From the NCBI RefSeq assembly GCF_017976235.1, contig NZ_JACVHC010000001.1, positions 186,001 to 250,000 of the forward strand: DNA of 64,000 bases, read 5' to 3'. The translations under genes and the position numbers were made by a program. This document shows, in pieces, positions 1 to 8,664 of the stretch. This DNA comes from Pseudomonas anatoliensis (GTDB taxonomy: Bacteria; Pseudomonadota; Gammaproteobacteria; Pseudomonadales; Pseudomonadaceae). Numbering within the stretch: the first letter of the stretch is position 1; the number at the start of each line of letters is the position of its first letter. Under the pieces are notes generated by a model. That model had not been told where the DNA came from. It saw nothing but the letters and a program-made list of their open reading frames with translations, and made no database searches.

Positions 1-1218
1 GATCTACCGCAATACGCGTTCCTCGATTCGGCCCTGGTGTACGACGCCAACGCGGTCAACCTGGTGGTGAGCCGCAACGACAACTCGTTCGCCGACGTCG
101 CCGCCACGGGTAACCAGCGCAACACCGCTTCGGCGTTGTCGCGCAACGGTGCGGCCGGCGCTGCGTTGCAGAACGAAATCGTCAACCTCAGTGCGGCGGG
201 GGCGCGTAATGCCTTCGACAGTCTGTCCGGGGAGATTCATGCCAGCACCGCCAGTGCGATCCTCGAGGATTCGCGTTACGTGCGCGAAGCCGTCAACGAC
301 CGCATGCGCCAGCCTTCGTGCAGTGCGCCGGATGATCCACGCCGAGCCCTGGCGCCAAGTGACAACCAACTGAGCAGCAACGGTTGCCATGGCGAAATGG
401 TCGGCTGGGCTCGCGCACTTGGCGCGTGGGGTGAGTCGGATGGCGACAGCAACAGCGCCAGCCTCGACCGCAACCTCAGCGGCTTCATGCTCGGCACCGA
501 TAAGCAACTCGATGACCAGTGGCGCGTGGGCATGGCCGCCGGTTACACCCGCAGCGACCTTGATGCGCATGATCGTCGCTCGGATGCCACGGTTGAGAGC
601 TACCACCTGGCTGCATATCTCAACTCGCAGTTCGATGCTTTGGCAGTGCGCCTCGGCGCGGCTTACAGCTGGCACGACATCGAGACCAAACGCGACGTCA
701 GCGTCGGTACCTACAACGACCGTCTGGAGGCCAATTACGACGCCCGCAGCGCTCAGGTGTTCGGTGAAGTCGGTTACACAATGGAAGCCGCCGGCATTGC
801 TCTGGAGCCGTTCGCCGGTCTGGCCTACGTCAACTACGACACCGACAAGGCCAAGGAAAAGGGCGGCGTGGGGCGCCTGAAGGCTGATGCCGATCAGGAC
901 ATCACCTTCTCGACCCTCGGCCTGCGCGCCGGCAAAGTCATCACCCTGGCCAACGGCGGGCAATTCACCCCGCGCGCTGCCATCGGCTGGCGACATGCGT
1001 TCGGCGACACCAAACCCGACGCGGATCTGAGCTTCATCGACGGCGGCGCCTCGTTCAGCACCCAAGGCGTACCGATTGCCAAGGACAGCGCGATTGTCGA
1101 AGCGGGGGTGGACTTCCAGATCAGCCCGACCGGCAAACTGGGTATCGGCTACTCGGGGCAACTGTCGAACGACAACAACGACCATGCGATGACCGTCAGC
1201 TTCAGCCTTGGCTTCTGA
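1..1218 (+). CDS. Autotransporter, C-terminal part (passenger end and outer-membrane barrel), 5' truncated
   Basis: The frame is open from base 1 and stops at TGA 1216-1218, so the gene begins left of the window; the GTG at 37 is internal. About 405 residues are visible. The first ~95 (VYDANAVNLVVSRND, then a stretch on gene products 'AFDSLSGEIHAS') resemble the end of the passenger of subtilisin-like autotransporters. From about residue 130 (GWARALGAWGESDGD) onward, alternating polar and aromatic strands end in SFSLGF with a terminal Phe, the usual BAM recognition end of an autotransporter beta-barrel. The barrel inserts in the outer membrane and carries the passenger to the surface. The passenger activity cannot be read from this fragment; serine protease is an inference. 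A terminator follows directly. Confidence 0.85.
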   Translation, partial: DLPQYAFLDSALVYDANAVNLVVSRNDNSFADVAATGNQRNTASALSRNGAAGAALQNEIVNLSAAGARNAFDSLSGEIHASTASAILEDSRYVREAVNDRMRQPSCSAPDDPRRALAPSDNQLSSNGCHGEMVGWARALGAWGESDGDSNSASLDRNLSGFMLGTDKQLDDQWRVGMAAGYTRSDLDAHDRRSDATVESYHLAAYLNSQFDALAVRLGAAYSWHDIETKRDVSVGTYNDRLEANYDARSAQVFGEVGYTMEAAGIALEPFAGLAYVNYDTDKAKEKGGVGRLKADADQDITFSTLGLRAGKVITLANGGQFTPRAAIGWRHAFGDTKPDADLSFIDGGASFSTQGVPIAKDSAIVEAGVDFQISPTGKLGIGYSGQLSNDNNDHAMTVSFSLGF

Positions 1219-1238
1219 TTTAGGGTCGAAGCACTTTT

Positions 1239-1263
1239 AACCGCCCGAAAGGGCGGTTTTTTT
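1239..1263 (+). terminator. Rho-independent terminator of the autotransporter gene
   Basis: A GC hairpin (CCGCCC, GAAA-type loop, GGGCGG) is followed by a run of seven T, 20 bases after the stop codon. Confidence 0.85.
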
Positions 1264-1270
1264 GCAGGGT

Positions 1271-1352
1271 CAAAAGATCGCAGCCTGCGGCAACTCCTAC
1301 AGGGAAACGCGAATGCATGTGTAGGAGCTGCCGCAGGCTGCGATCTTTTGAT
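1271..1352. repeat. REP pair, class A (tail-in arms)
   Basis: Two inverted copies of the element that reads GTAGGAGCTGCCGNAGGCTG followed by CGATCTTTTGATC. Here the left copy is the complement strand and the right copy the plus strand, so the pair is in the opposite arrangement to most others in the window. Together with a class D copy at 1434-1458 it fills the gap before selD (1219-1540); no gene is seen there. Confidence 0.85.
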
Positions 1353-1433
1353 CTGCTCCATGTGTCATTAAGCATTGTTGGGCCCACAGTTCACCTGCTG
1401 TGGATACAGGATTTGTGGCAGACAGAGTTCAAT

Positions 1434-1458
1434 TGTGGGAGCCAGCCTGCTGGCGATT
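1434..1458. repeat. REP element, class D, single copy
   Basis: Degenerate copy of the GTGGGAGCTGGCTTGCCAGCG element, whose central part is self-complementary. Further copies lie at 3700-3940 and 42628-42725. Confidence 0.6.
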
Positions 1459-1540
1459 GGGGCCCTGTCATTCATCACAAAAATCAGCCACCCCGCGCTC
1501 TGCTAGAATGCGCCCCATTCCCTGCCAGAGACCCTTTGCC

Positions 1541-2575
1541 ATGAGCGAGCCGATTCGCCTCACCCAATACAGCCACGGCGCCGGTTGCGGCTGCAAGATT
1601 TCCCCGCAGGTGCTGGAGGTGATTCTGGCCGGCAGCGGCGCGCAGAACCTTGACCCGAAACTGTGGGTCGGCAATGCCTCGCGCGATGATGCGGCGGTCT
1701 ATGAAATTGATGCCGAGCGCGGTGTGGTGTCGACCACGGACTTCTTCATGCCGATCGTTGATGATCCGTTCGACTTCGGCCGTATTGCCGCGACCAACGC
1801 TATCAGCGATATCTATGCGATGGGCGGTGATCCGTTGATGGCGATTGCGATTCTCGGCTGGCCGGTGAATGTGCTGGCGCCGGAAGTGGCGCGGGAAGTG
1901 ATTCGGGGCGGCCGAGCGGTGTGCGACGCCGCCGGCATTGCGTTGGCGGGCGGGCATTCGATTGATGCGCCAGAGCCGATTTTCGGTCTCGCTGTGACCG
2001 GTCTGGTGGAAAAACGCCACATGAAGCGCAACGACACCGCCACCGCCGGTTGCCTGCTGTATCTGACCAAACCGCTGGGCATCGGCATCCTCACCACGGC
2101 CGAAAAGAAAGGCAAGTTGCGTCCGGCCGACGTCGGCGTCGCTCGCGACTGGATGTGCACGCTGAACAAGCCCGGCAGCCGTTTCGGCAAACTCGCTGGC
2201 GTGACGGCGATGACCGACGTTACCGGTTTCGGTCTGCTCGGGCATCTGGTGGAAATGGCCGACGGCAGCCAGCTCACGGCGCGCATCGCCTACGACCGTG
2301 TGCCGCGTCTGGACAGCGTCGAGTATTACCTCGAACAGGGCTGTGTTCCCGGCGGCACGTTGCGCAACTTCGACAGTTATTCGAGCAAGGTTGGCCGTGT
2401 GCAGGAACTGCACAAGCGTGTGCTCTGCGACCCGCAAACCAGCGGCGGTCTGTTGATCGCGGTAACGCCTGAAGGCAATGACGAGTTCCTCGCCGTCGCC
2501 GCCGAATTGGGCCTGAATCTGGCGCCAATTGGTGAACTGGTCGAGCGACAGACGAACGCAGTCGAGGTGATTTGA
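1541..2575 (+). CDS. selD: Selenide, water dikinase
   Basis: SelD (344 aa, usual length about 345) makes selenophosphate from selenide and ATP in the cytoplasm, the selenium donor for selenouridine in tRNA and for selenocysteine. The N-terminus carries the glycine-rich catalytic segment GAGCGCK with Cys16, Cys18 and Lys19, equivalent to the Cys17/Lys20 active site of E. coli SelD; here the Cys is not replaced by selenocysteine. AIR-synthase type ATP-binding segments follow ([35 protein letters not shown]). The ATG at 1541 was chosen over longer readings because it puts the active-site Cys at the family position. Its stop overlaps the start of mnmH (TGATG), so the two genes form an operon. Confidence 0.97.
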   Translation: MSEPIRLTQYSHGAGCGCKISPQVLEVILAGSGAQNLDPKLWVGNASRDDAAVYEIDAERGVVSTTDFFMPIVDDPFDFGRIAATNAISDIYAMGGDPLMAIAILGWPVNVLAPEVAREVIRGGRAVCDAAGIALAGGHSIDAPEPIFGLAVTGLVEKRHMKRNDTATAGCLLYLTKPLGIGILTTAEKKGKLRPADVGVARDWMCTLNKPGSRFGKLAGVTAMTDVTGFGLLGHLVEMADGSQLTARIAYDRVPRLDSVEYYLEQGCVPGGTLRNFDSYSSKVGRVQELHKRVLCDPQTSGGLLIAVTPEGNDEFLAVAAELGLNLAPIGELVERQTNAVEVI

Positions 2576-3678
2576 TGCTCCGCGACTGCACCGATTACCG
2601 CGATATTTTCCTCAACGATCGGCCGCTGATGGACGCCCGCGCGCCGGTCGAGTTTCACAAAGGTGCGTTCCCTGGCGTGATCAATCTGCCGCTGATGAAT
2701 GACATCGAGCGGCAGAAAATCGGCACCTGCTACAAGCAGCACGGCCAGCAGGCCGCCATTGAGTTGGGTCATCAAATGGTGTCCGGTGCGGTGAAGGCCG
2801 AGCGTATTCAGGCCTGGGCGGACTTCGCCCGGGCCCATCCCGACGGTTACCTCTATTGCTTCCGTGGCGGGCTGCGTTCGCAGATCACCCAACAATGGCT
2901 GCGTGACGAAGCCGGCATTGACTATCCGCGCGTCGGCGGCGGTTACAAGGCGATGCGCAGCTTCCTTATCGACACCACTGAACAAGCCATCGCGCAGTGT
3001 GATTTCGTACTGCTGGGCGGGATGACCGGCACCGGCAAGACCGAAGTGCTGGTGCAATTGCGCAACGGGCTGGATCTGGAAGGACACGCCAATCACCGCG
3101 GTTCCAGTTTCGGTAAACGCGCCACCGGGCAGCCGTCGAACATCGATTTCGAGAACCGTTTGGCCATCGACATTCTCAAGAAGCGTAATGCCGGTATCGA
3201 ACAGTTTGTGCTGGAGGACGAGAGTCGGGTGGTCGGCAGTTGCGCCTTGCCGCTGGCGATGTATCAGGGCATGCAGCAGTACCCGATGGTCTGGCTGGAA
3301 GACAGTTTTGAAGATCGCGTGGAGCGGATTCTGCGTGATTACGTGGTCGATCTGTCTGCCGAGTTTGCATCGGTGCATGGCGAGGAAGGTTTTGCGCTGT
3401 TCGCAGAGCGGCTGCTGGAGAGCCTGAACAACGTGCAGAAACGTCTGGGTGGCGAGCGCCATCGGCGGCTGTTCGATTTGATGGAAGCGGCGCTGGCAGA
3501 GCAGGCCCGCAGTGGCGCGGTGGATTTGCATCGCGGCTGGATCGAGGGGTTGCTGCGTGAATATTACGACCCGATGTATGTGTTTCAGCGCGAGAAGAAG
3601 GGCGGGCGTATCGAGTTTGCCGGGGAGCAGGGCGCGGTTATCGAATATCTGCGCGAGCGGGTGAATCAGAAAGATTGA
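2575..3678 (+). CDS. mnmH: tRNA 2-selenouridine synthase
   Basis: MnmH (SelU/YbbB, 367 aa) replaces the sulfur of 2-thiouridine at tRNA position 34 by selenium, through a geranylated intermediate, using selenophosphate from SelD. An N-terminal rhodanese domain (residues ~1-120) carries the catalytic Cys95 in [12 protein letters not shown]-loop follows at 149-156 (GMTGTGKT), then the remaining C-terminal domain. The ATG at 2575 overlaps the selD stop by one base, which points to translational coupling; a TTG three bases upstream is an unlikely start. The pairing with selD is the standard arrangement in pseudomonads that make selenouridine. Nothing in the window encodes SelA or SelB. Confidence 0.96.
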   Translation: MLRDCTDYRDIFLNDRPLMDARAPVEFHKGAFPGVINLPLMNDIERQKIGTCYKQHGQQAAIELGHQMVSGAVKAERIQAWADFARAHPDGYLYCFRGGLRSQITQQWLRDEAGIDYPRVGGGYKAMRSFLIDTTEQAIAQCDFVLLGGMTGTGKTEVLVQLRNGLDLEGHANHRGSSFGKRATGQPSNIDFENRLAIDILKKRNAGIEQFVLEDESRVVGSCALPLAMYQGMQQYPMVWLEDSFEDRVERILRDYVVDLSAEFASVHGEEGFALFAERLLESLNNVQKRLGGERHRRLFDLMEAALAEQARSGAVDLHRGWIEGLLREYYDPMYVFQREKKGGRIEFAGEQGAVIEYLRERVNQKD

Positions 3679-3725
3679 TGGCGTGTTTGCCGGCCTGATC
3701 GCTGGCAAGCCAGCTCCCGTAGAAG

Positions 3726-3970
3726 ACTCAAGTCAGGCAAGTGTCCTAGCCATCATCCAGCCTTCCACAGCATTCATCGTGCATTTAAAACCTGTGGGAG
3801 TCCGGCTTGCCAGCGATGAGGCCATCACTGACAGTAGAAGACTCAAGTCAGGCAAGTGTTCCCAGCCATAATCCAGCCTTCCACGGCATTCATCGTGCAT
3901 TCAAACCCTGTGGGAGCTGGCTTGCCAGCGATGAGGGCCGAATAGGCACCCGAAAACTCAAGTCGGGCAG
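3726..3970. repeat. 115-bp tandem array carrying decayed copies of the 3' end of the neighbouring gene plus class D REPs
   Basis: The segment ACTCAAGTC(A/G)GGCA(A/G)GTG occurs at 3726, 3841 and 3956, exactly 115 bases apart. The first two units then read through a shared ~45-base stretch and a REP (GTGGGAG...GGCTTGCCAGCGATGAG). The third occurrence is the true 3' end of the phosphatase gene on the minus strand (stop codon 3958-3960), and the resemblance continues about 45 bases into the coding region. The array accounts for most of the gap between mnmH and the phosphatase gene; an inverted REP arm lies at 3700-3720. Confidence 0.8.
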
Positions 3971-4632
3971 GTGGCCTTGCCGTTATCCAGCCCTTGCTTG
4001 TAGCTGTGGCTCTGCAAACTGGCCTTGCCGTTGTGCCACGTCAGGGTCAGCACGTACAGCGAATCGAAGTCGCTGCCCGCCCAGTCCTCGGTGATGGACT
4101 GTTTTTCGCCGACGGCATTACCGGCCACCTTGTTGATCAGTTCCGGCAGATAACCGTGGGACCACGCGGTGTAGATGGTGGAGTTGTGATACTTGTCATC
4201 CAGCAGTTCGCGGGCCAGATCGCTGGTGTCATTGGCCGAAAACTCGATATTCACCGGCAGGCCCAGCTTGATGGCGGCGGGGCTGATGGTCATCAGCGGG
4301 CGAATGTAGCTGTAGGAGTTGTCGAGCTCGCCTTCCTCGACATTGCGCGTCGGGTTGGCGGCGAACACGTAGTCGGCCTTGCCGAATTTCTCCGGCAGCA
4401 GCGTCGACAGGTCGATGGCGCGGTTCAAACCCTGGCAATTGAGCTGGCCGAGACCACCCTCGGGCTTCTCCGCATGGCGCAGGAACACCAGGGTCTGGGT
4501 GCCGTCCGCCGGTTGCGCACGACTCTCGCTGGATTCCAGCGACAGGAACAACGCGCTGACCGCCAACAGGGAGGGCAGGGCCACATAGGCGCGATGTTTG
4601 AAGCGTTTGGCGAAACTCATCAGATTCGTCAT
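3958..4632 (-). CDS. Exported histidine phosphatase superfamily protein
   Basis: A 224-residue protein with an N-terminal signal sequence (hydrophobic ~17-32, likely cleavage near SRA-QPAD) and then the histidine phosphatase RHG-type motif LVFLRHAEKP, with Arg52 and His53 as the expected phosphate-binding Arg and phospho-acceptor His. The downstream part contains PTRNVEEGE and a second conserved His region (TAWSHGYLPELI). The substrate is unknown; periplasmic location is inferred from the signal sequence. The ATG at 4632 is used, and M5 is possible. The gene stands alone, convergent with mnmH, and its 3' end is the source of the tandem array downstream. Confidence 0.8.
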   Translation of the reverse strand: MTNLMSFAKRFKHRAYVALPSLLAVSALFLSLESSESRAQPADGTQTLVFLRHAEKPEGGLGQLNCQGLNRAIDLSTLLPEKFGKADYVFAANPTRNVEEGELDNSYSYIRPLMTISPAAIKLGLPVNIEFSANDTSDLARELLDDKYHNSTIYTAWSHGYLPELINKVAGNAVGEKQSITEDWAGSDFDSLYVLTLTWHNGKASLQSHSYKQGLDNGKATCPT

Positions 4633-4852
4633 GAAATAAAAATTCTTCAGCGTGTTCGGTTAAGGCTGACAAACCTTTACACCGCAGGCTCCCAGCACCG
4701 GGTGTTTTCCATGTCATGAAGCGTTTCCTCTGCAACAAGGGCATAGCTCTGAGTGCCCGAGGCCCTTTTGGTTCGATCACAAGCGTGCGCGGCACTCTAA
4801 TGGCAAGCACCCAGGGCATGCGGCAGAGATTAATCACTGAATGTTACGGTTC

Positions 4853-4936
4853 TGTAGGAGCTGCCGAAGGCTGCGATCTTTTGATCCTGTTGAAACGCTC
4901 AAGATCAAAAGATCGCAGCCTTCGGCAGCGCCTACA
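4853..4936. repeat. REP pair, class A
   Basis: Plus-strand copy, spacer, then complementary copy of the GTAGGAGCTGCCGAAGGCTG element. It lies between the divergent phosphatase and GST genes (gap 4633-4973), only about 40 bases before the GST start. Apart from it the gap shows only leader sequence. Confidence 0.85.
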
Positions 4937-4973
4937 TTATGATCGGGCTTTAATTTGTGACTGGATGCTTCCC

Positions 4974-5672
4974 ATGACCGATCTGTCCGCGTTCCCGATC
5001 ACCCATAAATGGCCGGCGCAGTACCCTGACTGGATTCAGCTCTATTCCTTGCCGACACCCAACGGCGTCAAGGTTTCGATCATGCTCGAAGAGATCGGTC
5101 TGCCGTACGAGCCGCATCGCGTGGGTTTCGATACCAATGATCAGTTGTCCCCGGAGTTCCTCTCGCTGAACCCGAACAACAAGATCCCGGCAATTCTTGA
5201 TCCCCACGGCCCCGAAGATCAGCCGCTGCCGTTGTTCGAGTCCGGCGCGATTCTGATTTACCTTGCCGACAAAAGCGGCCAGTTGCTCGCGCAGGAGGGC
5301 ACCTTGCGCTACGAAACCCTGCAGTGGTTGATGTTCCAGATGGGCGGTATCGGCCCGATGTTCGGTCAGCTTGGTTTTTTCAACAAATTCGCTGGCAAGG
5401 ATTACGAGGACAAGCGTCCGCGTGATCGTTACGTCGATGAAAGCAAACGCCTGCTCAAGGTGCTCGACGGTCGGCTGGAAGGTCGCGACTGGATCATGGG
5501 CGAGCGTTACACCATTGCCGATATCGCGACATTTCCGTGGGTGCGCAATTTGATCGGGTTTTATGAGGCAGGGGACTTGGTGGGCATCAGCAACTTCCCG
5601 AATGTCACCCGGGTGCTGGAGCGCTTTCTGGCACGGCCTGCAGTAATCCGTGGTTTAACGATCCCTTCCTGA
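4974..5672 (+). CDS. Glutathione S-transferase, YghU/YfcG-like
   Basis: A 232-residue cytosolic GST. The thioredoxin-like N-terminal domain (residues ~20-105) contains YSLPTPNGVKVSIMLEEIGL, the conserved Pro of NKIPAI and the glutathione-contacting ESGAI of the beta4 region. The all-helical C-terminal domain follows, with the MGERYTIADIATFPW motif. The TPNG segment in place of a catalytic Tyr/Ser is typical of the Nu-class disulfide-bond oxidoreductase group (YfcG/YghU), so disulfide reductase activity is likely, though the substrate is unknown. The ATG at 4974 is chosen; an ATG nine bases upstream is also possible, and the longer open frame runs through a REP and is not coding. Confidence 0.9.
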   Translation: MTDLSAFPITHKWPAQYPDWIQLYSLPTPNGVKVSIMLEEIGLPYEPHRVGFDTNDQLSPEFLSLNPNNKIPAILDPHGPEDQPLPLFESGAILIYLADKSGQLLAQEGTLRYETLQWLMFQMGGIGPMFGQLGFFNKFAGKDYEDKRPRDRYVDESKRLLKVLDGRLEGRDWIMGERYTIADIATFPWVRNLIGFYEAGDLVGISNFPNVTRVLERFLARPAVIRGLTIPS

Positions 5673-5683
5673 CCAATGCAAAT

Positions 5684-5778
5684 CCCCTGTAGGAGCTGCC
5701 GAAGGCTGCGATCTTTTGATCTTGTTTTTTAGAATCAAAGTCAAAAGATCGCAGCCTTCGGCAGCTCCTACAGGGGAT
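5684..5778. repeat. REP pair, class A
   Basis: Near-perfect inverted pair with arms of about 40 bases, from CCCCTGTAGGAG to CTCCTACAGGGG, between the GST gene and hemB. Confidence 0.9.
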
Positions 5779-5914
5779 ATATTTGATTTTTCAAGGATTA
5801 TTACGCACTCGGTAATGCTGTCTTGATTGATCCAGGTTTGTACGCCAGCCCCCGCAAGGCATAAGCTTCGCCCCCTACGACTTTCGTCTCATCTTCCGTT
5901 TTCAGGAAAGCCCC

Positions 5915-6889
5915 ATGTCCAGTCAGTTCCCCGAAGCACGTCCCCGCCGTCTGCGCCGCAATGCGAGCCTGCGCAGTCTGTTCCAGGAAACCGAGTTCAG
6001 CCTGAATGATCTGGTGCTGCCGATTTTCGTCGAGGAAGAGATCGATGATTTCGTGCCGATCAAAAGCATGCCCGGTGTGATGCGTATTCCCGAGCGCAAA
6101 CTGGCCAGCGAAATCGAGCGCTATGCCCGCGCTGGCATCAAGTCGGTAATGACCTTCGGTGTGTCCCATCATCTGGACAGCAACGGCAGCGACACCTGGC
6201 GCGAAGAGGGCCTGGTCTCGCGCATGTCGCGCATCGCCAAGGACGCTGTGCCGGAAATGATCGTGATGTCCGACACCTGTTTCTGCGAATACACCGATCA
6301 CGGCCACTGCGGCGTGATGCACAACCATGAAGTCGACAACGATCAGACCCTGATCAACCTCGGCAAACAGGCCGTTGCTGCTGCCCGTGCGGGTGCGGAT
6401 GTGATTGCTCCGTCGGCGGCGATGGACGGTCAGGTGCGGGCGATTCGCCAGGCGCTGGATGCGGCCGGGTTCACGCAGATTCCGATCATGGCGTATTCGA
6501 CCAAATTCGCCTCGGCGCTGTACGGCCCGTTCCGCGAGGCCGGTGGCAGCGCGTTGAAGGGCGACCGCAAAAGCTATCAGATGAACCCGATGAACCGCCG
6601 CGAAGCCCTGCGCGAATCGTTGCTCGACGAGCAGGAAGGCGCGGATGCGCTGATGGTCAAACCAGCCGGTGCGTACCTGGACATCATCCGCGACATCCGT
6701 GAAGCTTCGAACCTGCCGCTGGCGGCGTATCAGGTCAGCGGCGAGTACGCGATGATCAAGTTCGGCGCGCAGGCCGGAGCGATTGATGAGGATCGCGTGG
6801 TGCGTGAGAGCCTGGGCGCGATCAAGCGTGCGGGCGCGGATCTGATCTTCACGTATTTCGCGATGGATCTGGCGCTGGCCGGGATCTAA
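5915..6889 (+). CDS. hemB: Porphobilinogen synthase (delta-aminolevulinate dehydratase), zinc/cysteine type
   Basis: HemB condenses two 5-aminolevulinate molecules to porphobilinogen in haem synthesis. The 324-residue protein is full length and closely resembles the E. coli enzyme, for example in [16 protein letters not shown] and [17 protein letters not shown]. The catalytic zinc ligands are present as Cys122, Cys124 and Cys132 in [14 protein letters not shown], and the active-site lysines are Lys197 (YSTKFAS) and Lys249 ([10 protein letters not shown]). The housekeeping HemB of pseudomonads such as P. aeruginosa is a ~337-residue magnesium-type enzyme with Asp/Ala in place of these cysteines, so this looks like a second, differently sourced copy. 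No other haem gene is near. It stands alone between two REP pairs. Confidence 0.95.
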   Translation: MSSQFPEARPRRLRRNASLRSLFQETEFSLNDLVLPIFVEEEIDDFVPIKSMPGVMRIPERKLASEIERYARAGIKSVMTFGVSHHLDSNGSDTWREEGLVSRMSRIAKDAVPEMIVMSDTCFCEYTDHGHCGVMHNHEVDNDQTLINLGKQAVAAARAGADVIAPSAAMDGQVRAIRQALDAAGFTQIPIMAYSTKFASALYGPFREAGGSALKGDRKSYQMNPMNRREALRESLLDEQEGADALMVKPAGAYLDIIRDIREASNLPLAAYQVSGEYAMIKFGAQAGAIDEDRVVRESLGAIKRAGADLIFTYFAMDLALAGI

Positions 6890-6907
6890 TCCACACCGCA
6901 AATCAAC

Positions 6908-6998
6908 TGTAGGAGTGAGGCTGCTCGCGATGGCGGTGGATCAGTCAATATTGATGTCGACTGATCCACCGCCATCGCGAGCAGGCTCACTCCTACAG
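6908..6998. repeat. REP pair, class B
   Basis: Long inverted repeat: GTAGGAGTGAGGCTGCTCGCG, then ATGGCGGTGGATCAGT, and the complement in reverse order. It lies between the convergent hemB and monooxygenase genes and could act as a bidirectional 3' mRNA stabiliser. Confidence 0.9.
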
Positions 6999-7012
6999 GG
7001 TTTCGTGGTGGG

Positions 7013-8548
7013 TCAAGGGCAGGCGAAAAATGGCCGGATCCCTTGGTCGCGGAAGTAGCGTTCGATCACTTTCGGATCGGCGCTGCTATCGGCAATCGCC
7101 ACATAGGTGTCCGGGCGCAGCAGGTAAAAGCCGTTGCGCGCCAATCCTGCCGTTTCAAACGCCGGTCGCCAGTCGAACACGTGCAGCGGCAAGTGATGCT
7201 CAAGGCACCAGACGAGCATTTCGTCGCTGGTGTCGCCATACACATGCACCTGCCAACATGGCTGGCGCAGCGGTTCGTAATTATCTCCCTCACCGTCATG
7301 CGCCCACGGCAAGCGATCGCCGCCGTGGACATGGCCGGCCGTGCCTTGACTCAGCGGCATGCCACGATAGTTGAGGGTGACTTGGGAAACGGTGCGAAAG
7401 AGGAATTCGCGACTCGCCTCGAACGACGCCATTTTCGGAATCAGAAACGGTGCCAGCCGCGTGCGCAACAGATCGGCCATGCGTCCCTCGGCCGTGACGA
7501 AGCTGAACACTTTGTCAGTGGTTGAGACCAGCCGCCGGGCGAAGGCGATGCGTTCGGTTTCATAGCTGTCGAGCAGTTTGGCCTCGGCACCGCCGTTGAG
7601 GACTGCAGCGAGTTTCCACGCCAGATTGATCGCATCGCCGATGCCGGTGTTCATGCCCTGACCGCCCGCCGGGCTGTGCACATGGGCCGCGTCGCCGAGC
7701 AGAAACGCCCGCCCGCCGCGAAAATGTTCAGCCACGCGGTGGTGCACGCGGTAGGTGGAAAACCAGTGGACGTCCTCGATGTGCACTTTCAGGTGTTCGA
7801 TGGCGCGGCTGCTGACATCAGAAAACTCCAGAGTTTCGGCGCGCTCCGCACGTTCGTCGCGCACCGTGCCGATCAATCGCGCGCGGCCTTCGCCGGCCAG
7901 TGGAAACACCGCGAGAAAGTCCGCTTCGTCCAGATCAAGATGCAACTCACCATTCATCGCCGGGCCGCTGGCCTGGACATCCGCCACATAGAAAATCTGC
8001 TGATAAGTGCCACCGGGGAACCCGGCGTCGAGGTTTTTGCGCACCACCGACCGCGCCCCGTCTGCACCTGCCAGATAGCAGGCCTGGCAGGCTTCCTGCT
8101 CGCCATCGGGCAGACGTAAATGGACCGTTACGCCATCGCCAGTCTCATCGAAATGCTCCAGTGTGATGTTGCGCTCGACGCTGACGCCATAGTCTTCGAG
8201 ACGCTCGATCAACAGCTGTTCATGTTGGTCCTGCGGGAATATTTCGACGAACGAGTAGGGCGTCAGACCTTCGCCGATACGGTTCAGCGGCAACTGCGCA
8301 ACCGGTTTGCCATTGACCCAGAAGTTTGCCGCCGCGACCTGATGACCGTTGCGCACGATGGTCTCGGCCAGATCCAGTTGCCGATACAGCTCCAGCGTTC
8401 GCGCCTGCACCGCCAGCGCCCGGGAAGTGGTGCCAGGGGCGGCGGTCTTGTCGATGATGCGCACCTGCACGCCCAGTTTGCTCAGCCACAGGGCCAGCAC
8501 CAGCCCGGTGGGGCCGGCGCCGATGATCAGGACGTCGCTGCGGTTCAT
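7013..8548 (-). CDS. FAD-dependent aromatic-ring monooxygenase (PheA/TfdB, PobA-like family)
   Basis: A 511-residue class A flavin monooxygenase. The N-terminal dinucleotide fold is VLIIGAGPTGLVLALWLSKLG (GxGxxG at about residues 9-14). The family DG motif is GADGARSVVR and the GD motif is GRAFLLGDAAHVHSPAGGQG at about 283-302. The C-terminal ~130 residues form the thioredoxin-like tail of the phenol-hydroxylase type. Such enzymes hydroxylate phenolic or polyketide-like substrates with NAD(P)H and O2; the substrate here cannot be told, and no ring-cleavage or catabolic genes are adjacent. The ATG at 8548 is preceded by an AAGGAG sequence. Confidence 0.88.
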   Translation of the reverse strand: MNRSDVLIIGAGPTGLVLALWLSKLGVQVRIIDKTAAPGTTSRALAVQARTLELYRQLDLAETIVRNGHQVAAANFWVNGKPVAQLPLNRIGEGLTPYSFVEIFPQDQHEQLLIERLEDYGVSVERNITLEHFDETGDGVTVHLRLPDGEQEACQACYLAGADGARSVVRKNLDAGFPGGTYQQIFYVADVQASGPAMNGELHLDLDEADFLAVFPLAGEGRARLIGTVRDERAERAETLEFSDVSSRAIEHLKVHIEDVHWFSTYRVHHRVAEHFRGGRAFLLGDAAHVHSPAGGQGMNTGIGDAINLAWKLAAVLNGGAEAKLLDSYETERIAFARRLVSTTDKVFSFVTAEGRMADLLRTRLAPFLIPKMASFEASREFLFRTVSQVTLNYRGMPLSQGTAGHVHGGDRLPWAHDGEGDNYEPLRQPCWQVHVYGDTSDEMLVWCLEHHLPLHVFDWRPAFETAGLARNGFYLLRPDTYVAIADSSADPKVIERYFRDQGIRPFFACP

Positions 8549-8621
8549 GGGTGTGTGCTCCTTTTGCTGTGGAGCAAGTATGGATCAGAAGGAGAGGGTG
8601 GCCAGTTTGTCGGCCAGACGG

Positions 8622-8658
8622 AAAAAGGCCCCGCAGCGTTGAAGTTGCGGGGCCTTTT
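8622..8658 (-). terminator. Rho-independent terminator downstream of the TonB-receptor gene
   Basis: Strong GC hairpin (GGCCCCGCA...TGCGGGGCC) with A/T-rich flanks on both sides, just past the receptor stop at 8665. Confidence 0.85.
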
Positions 8659-8664
8659 CAGGCC

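Noticed and set aside
1400..1540. N-terminal extension of selD
   Set aside because: It runs through a REP copy and would move the active-site Cys away from the family position.
4716..4973. N-terminal extension of the first glutathione transferase
   Set aside because: It covers a class A REP pair and has no similarity to GST sequence.
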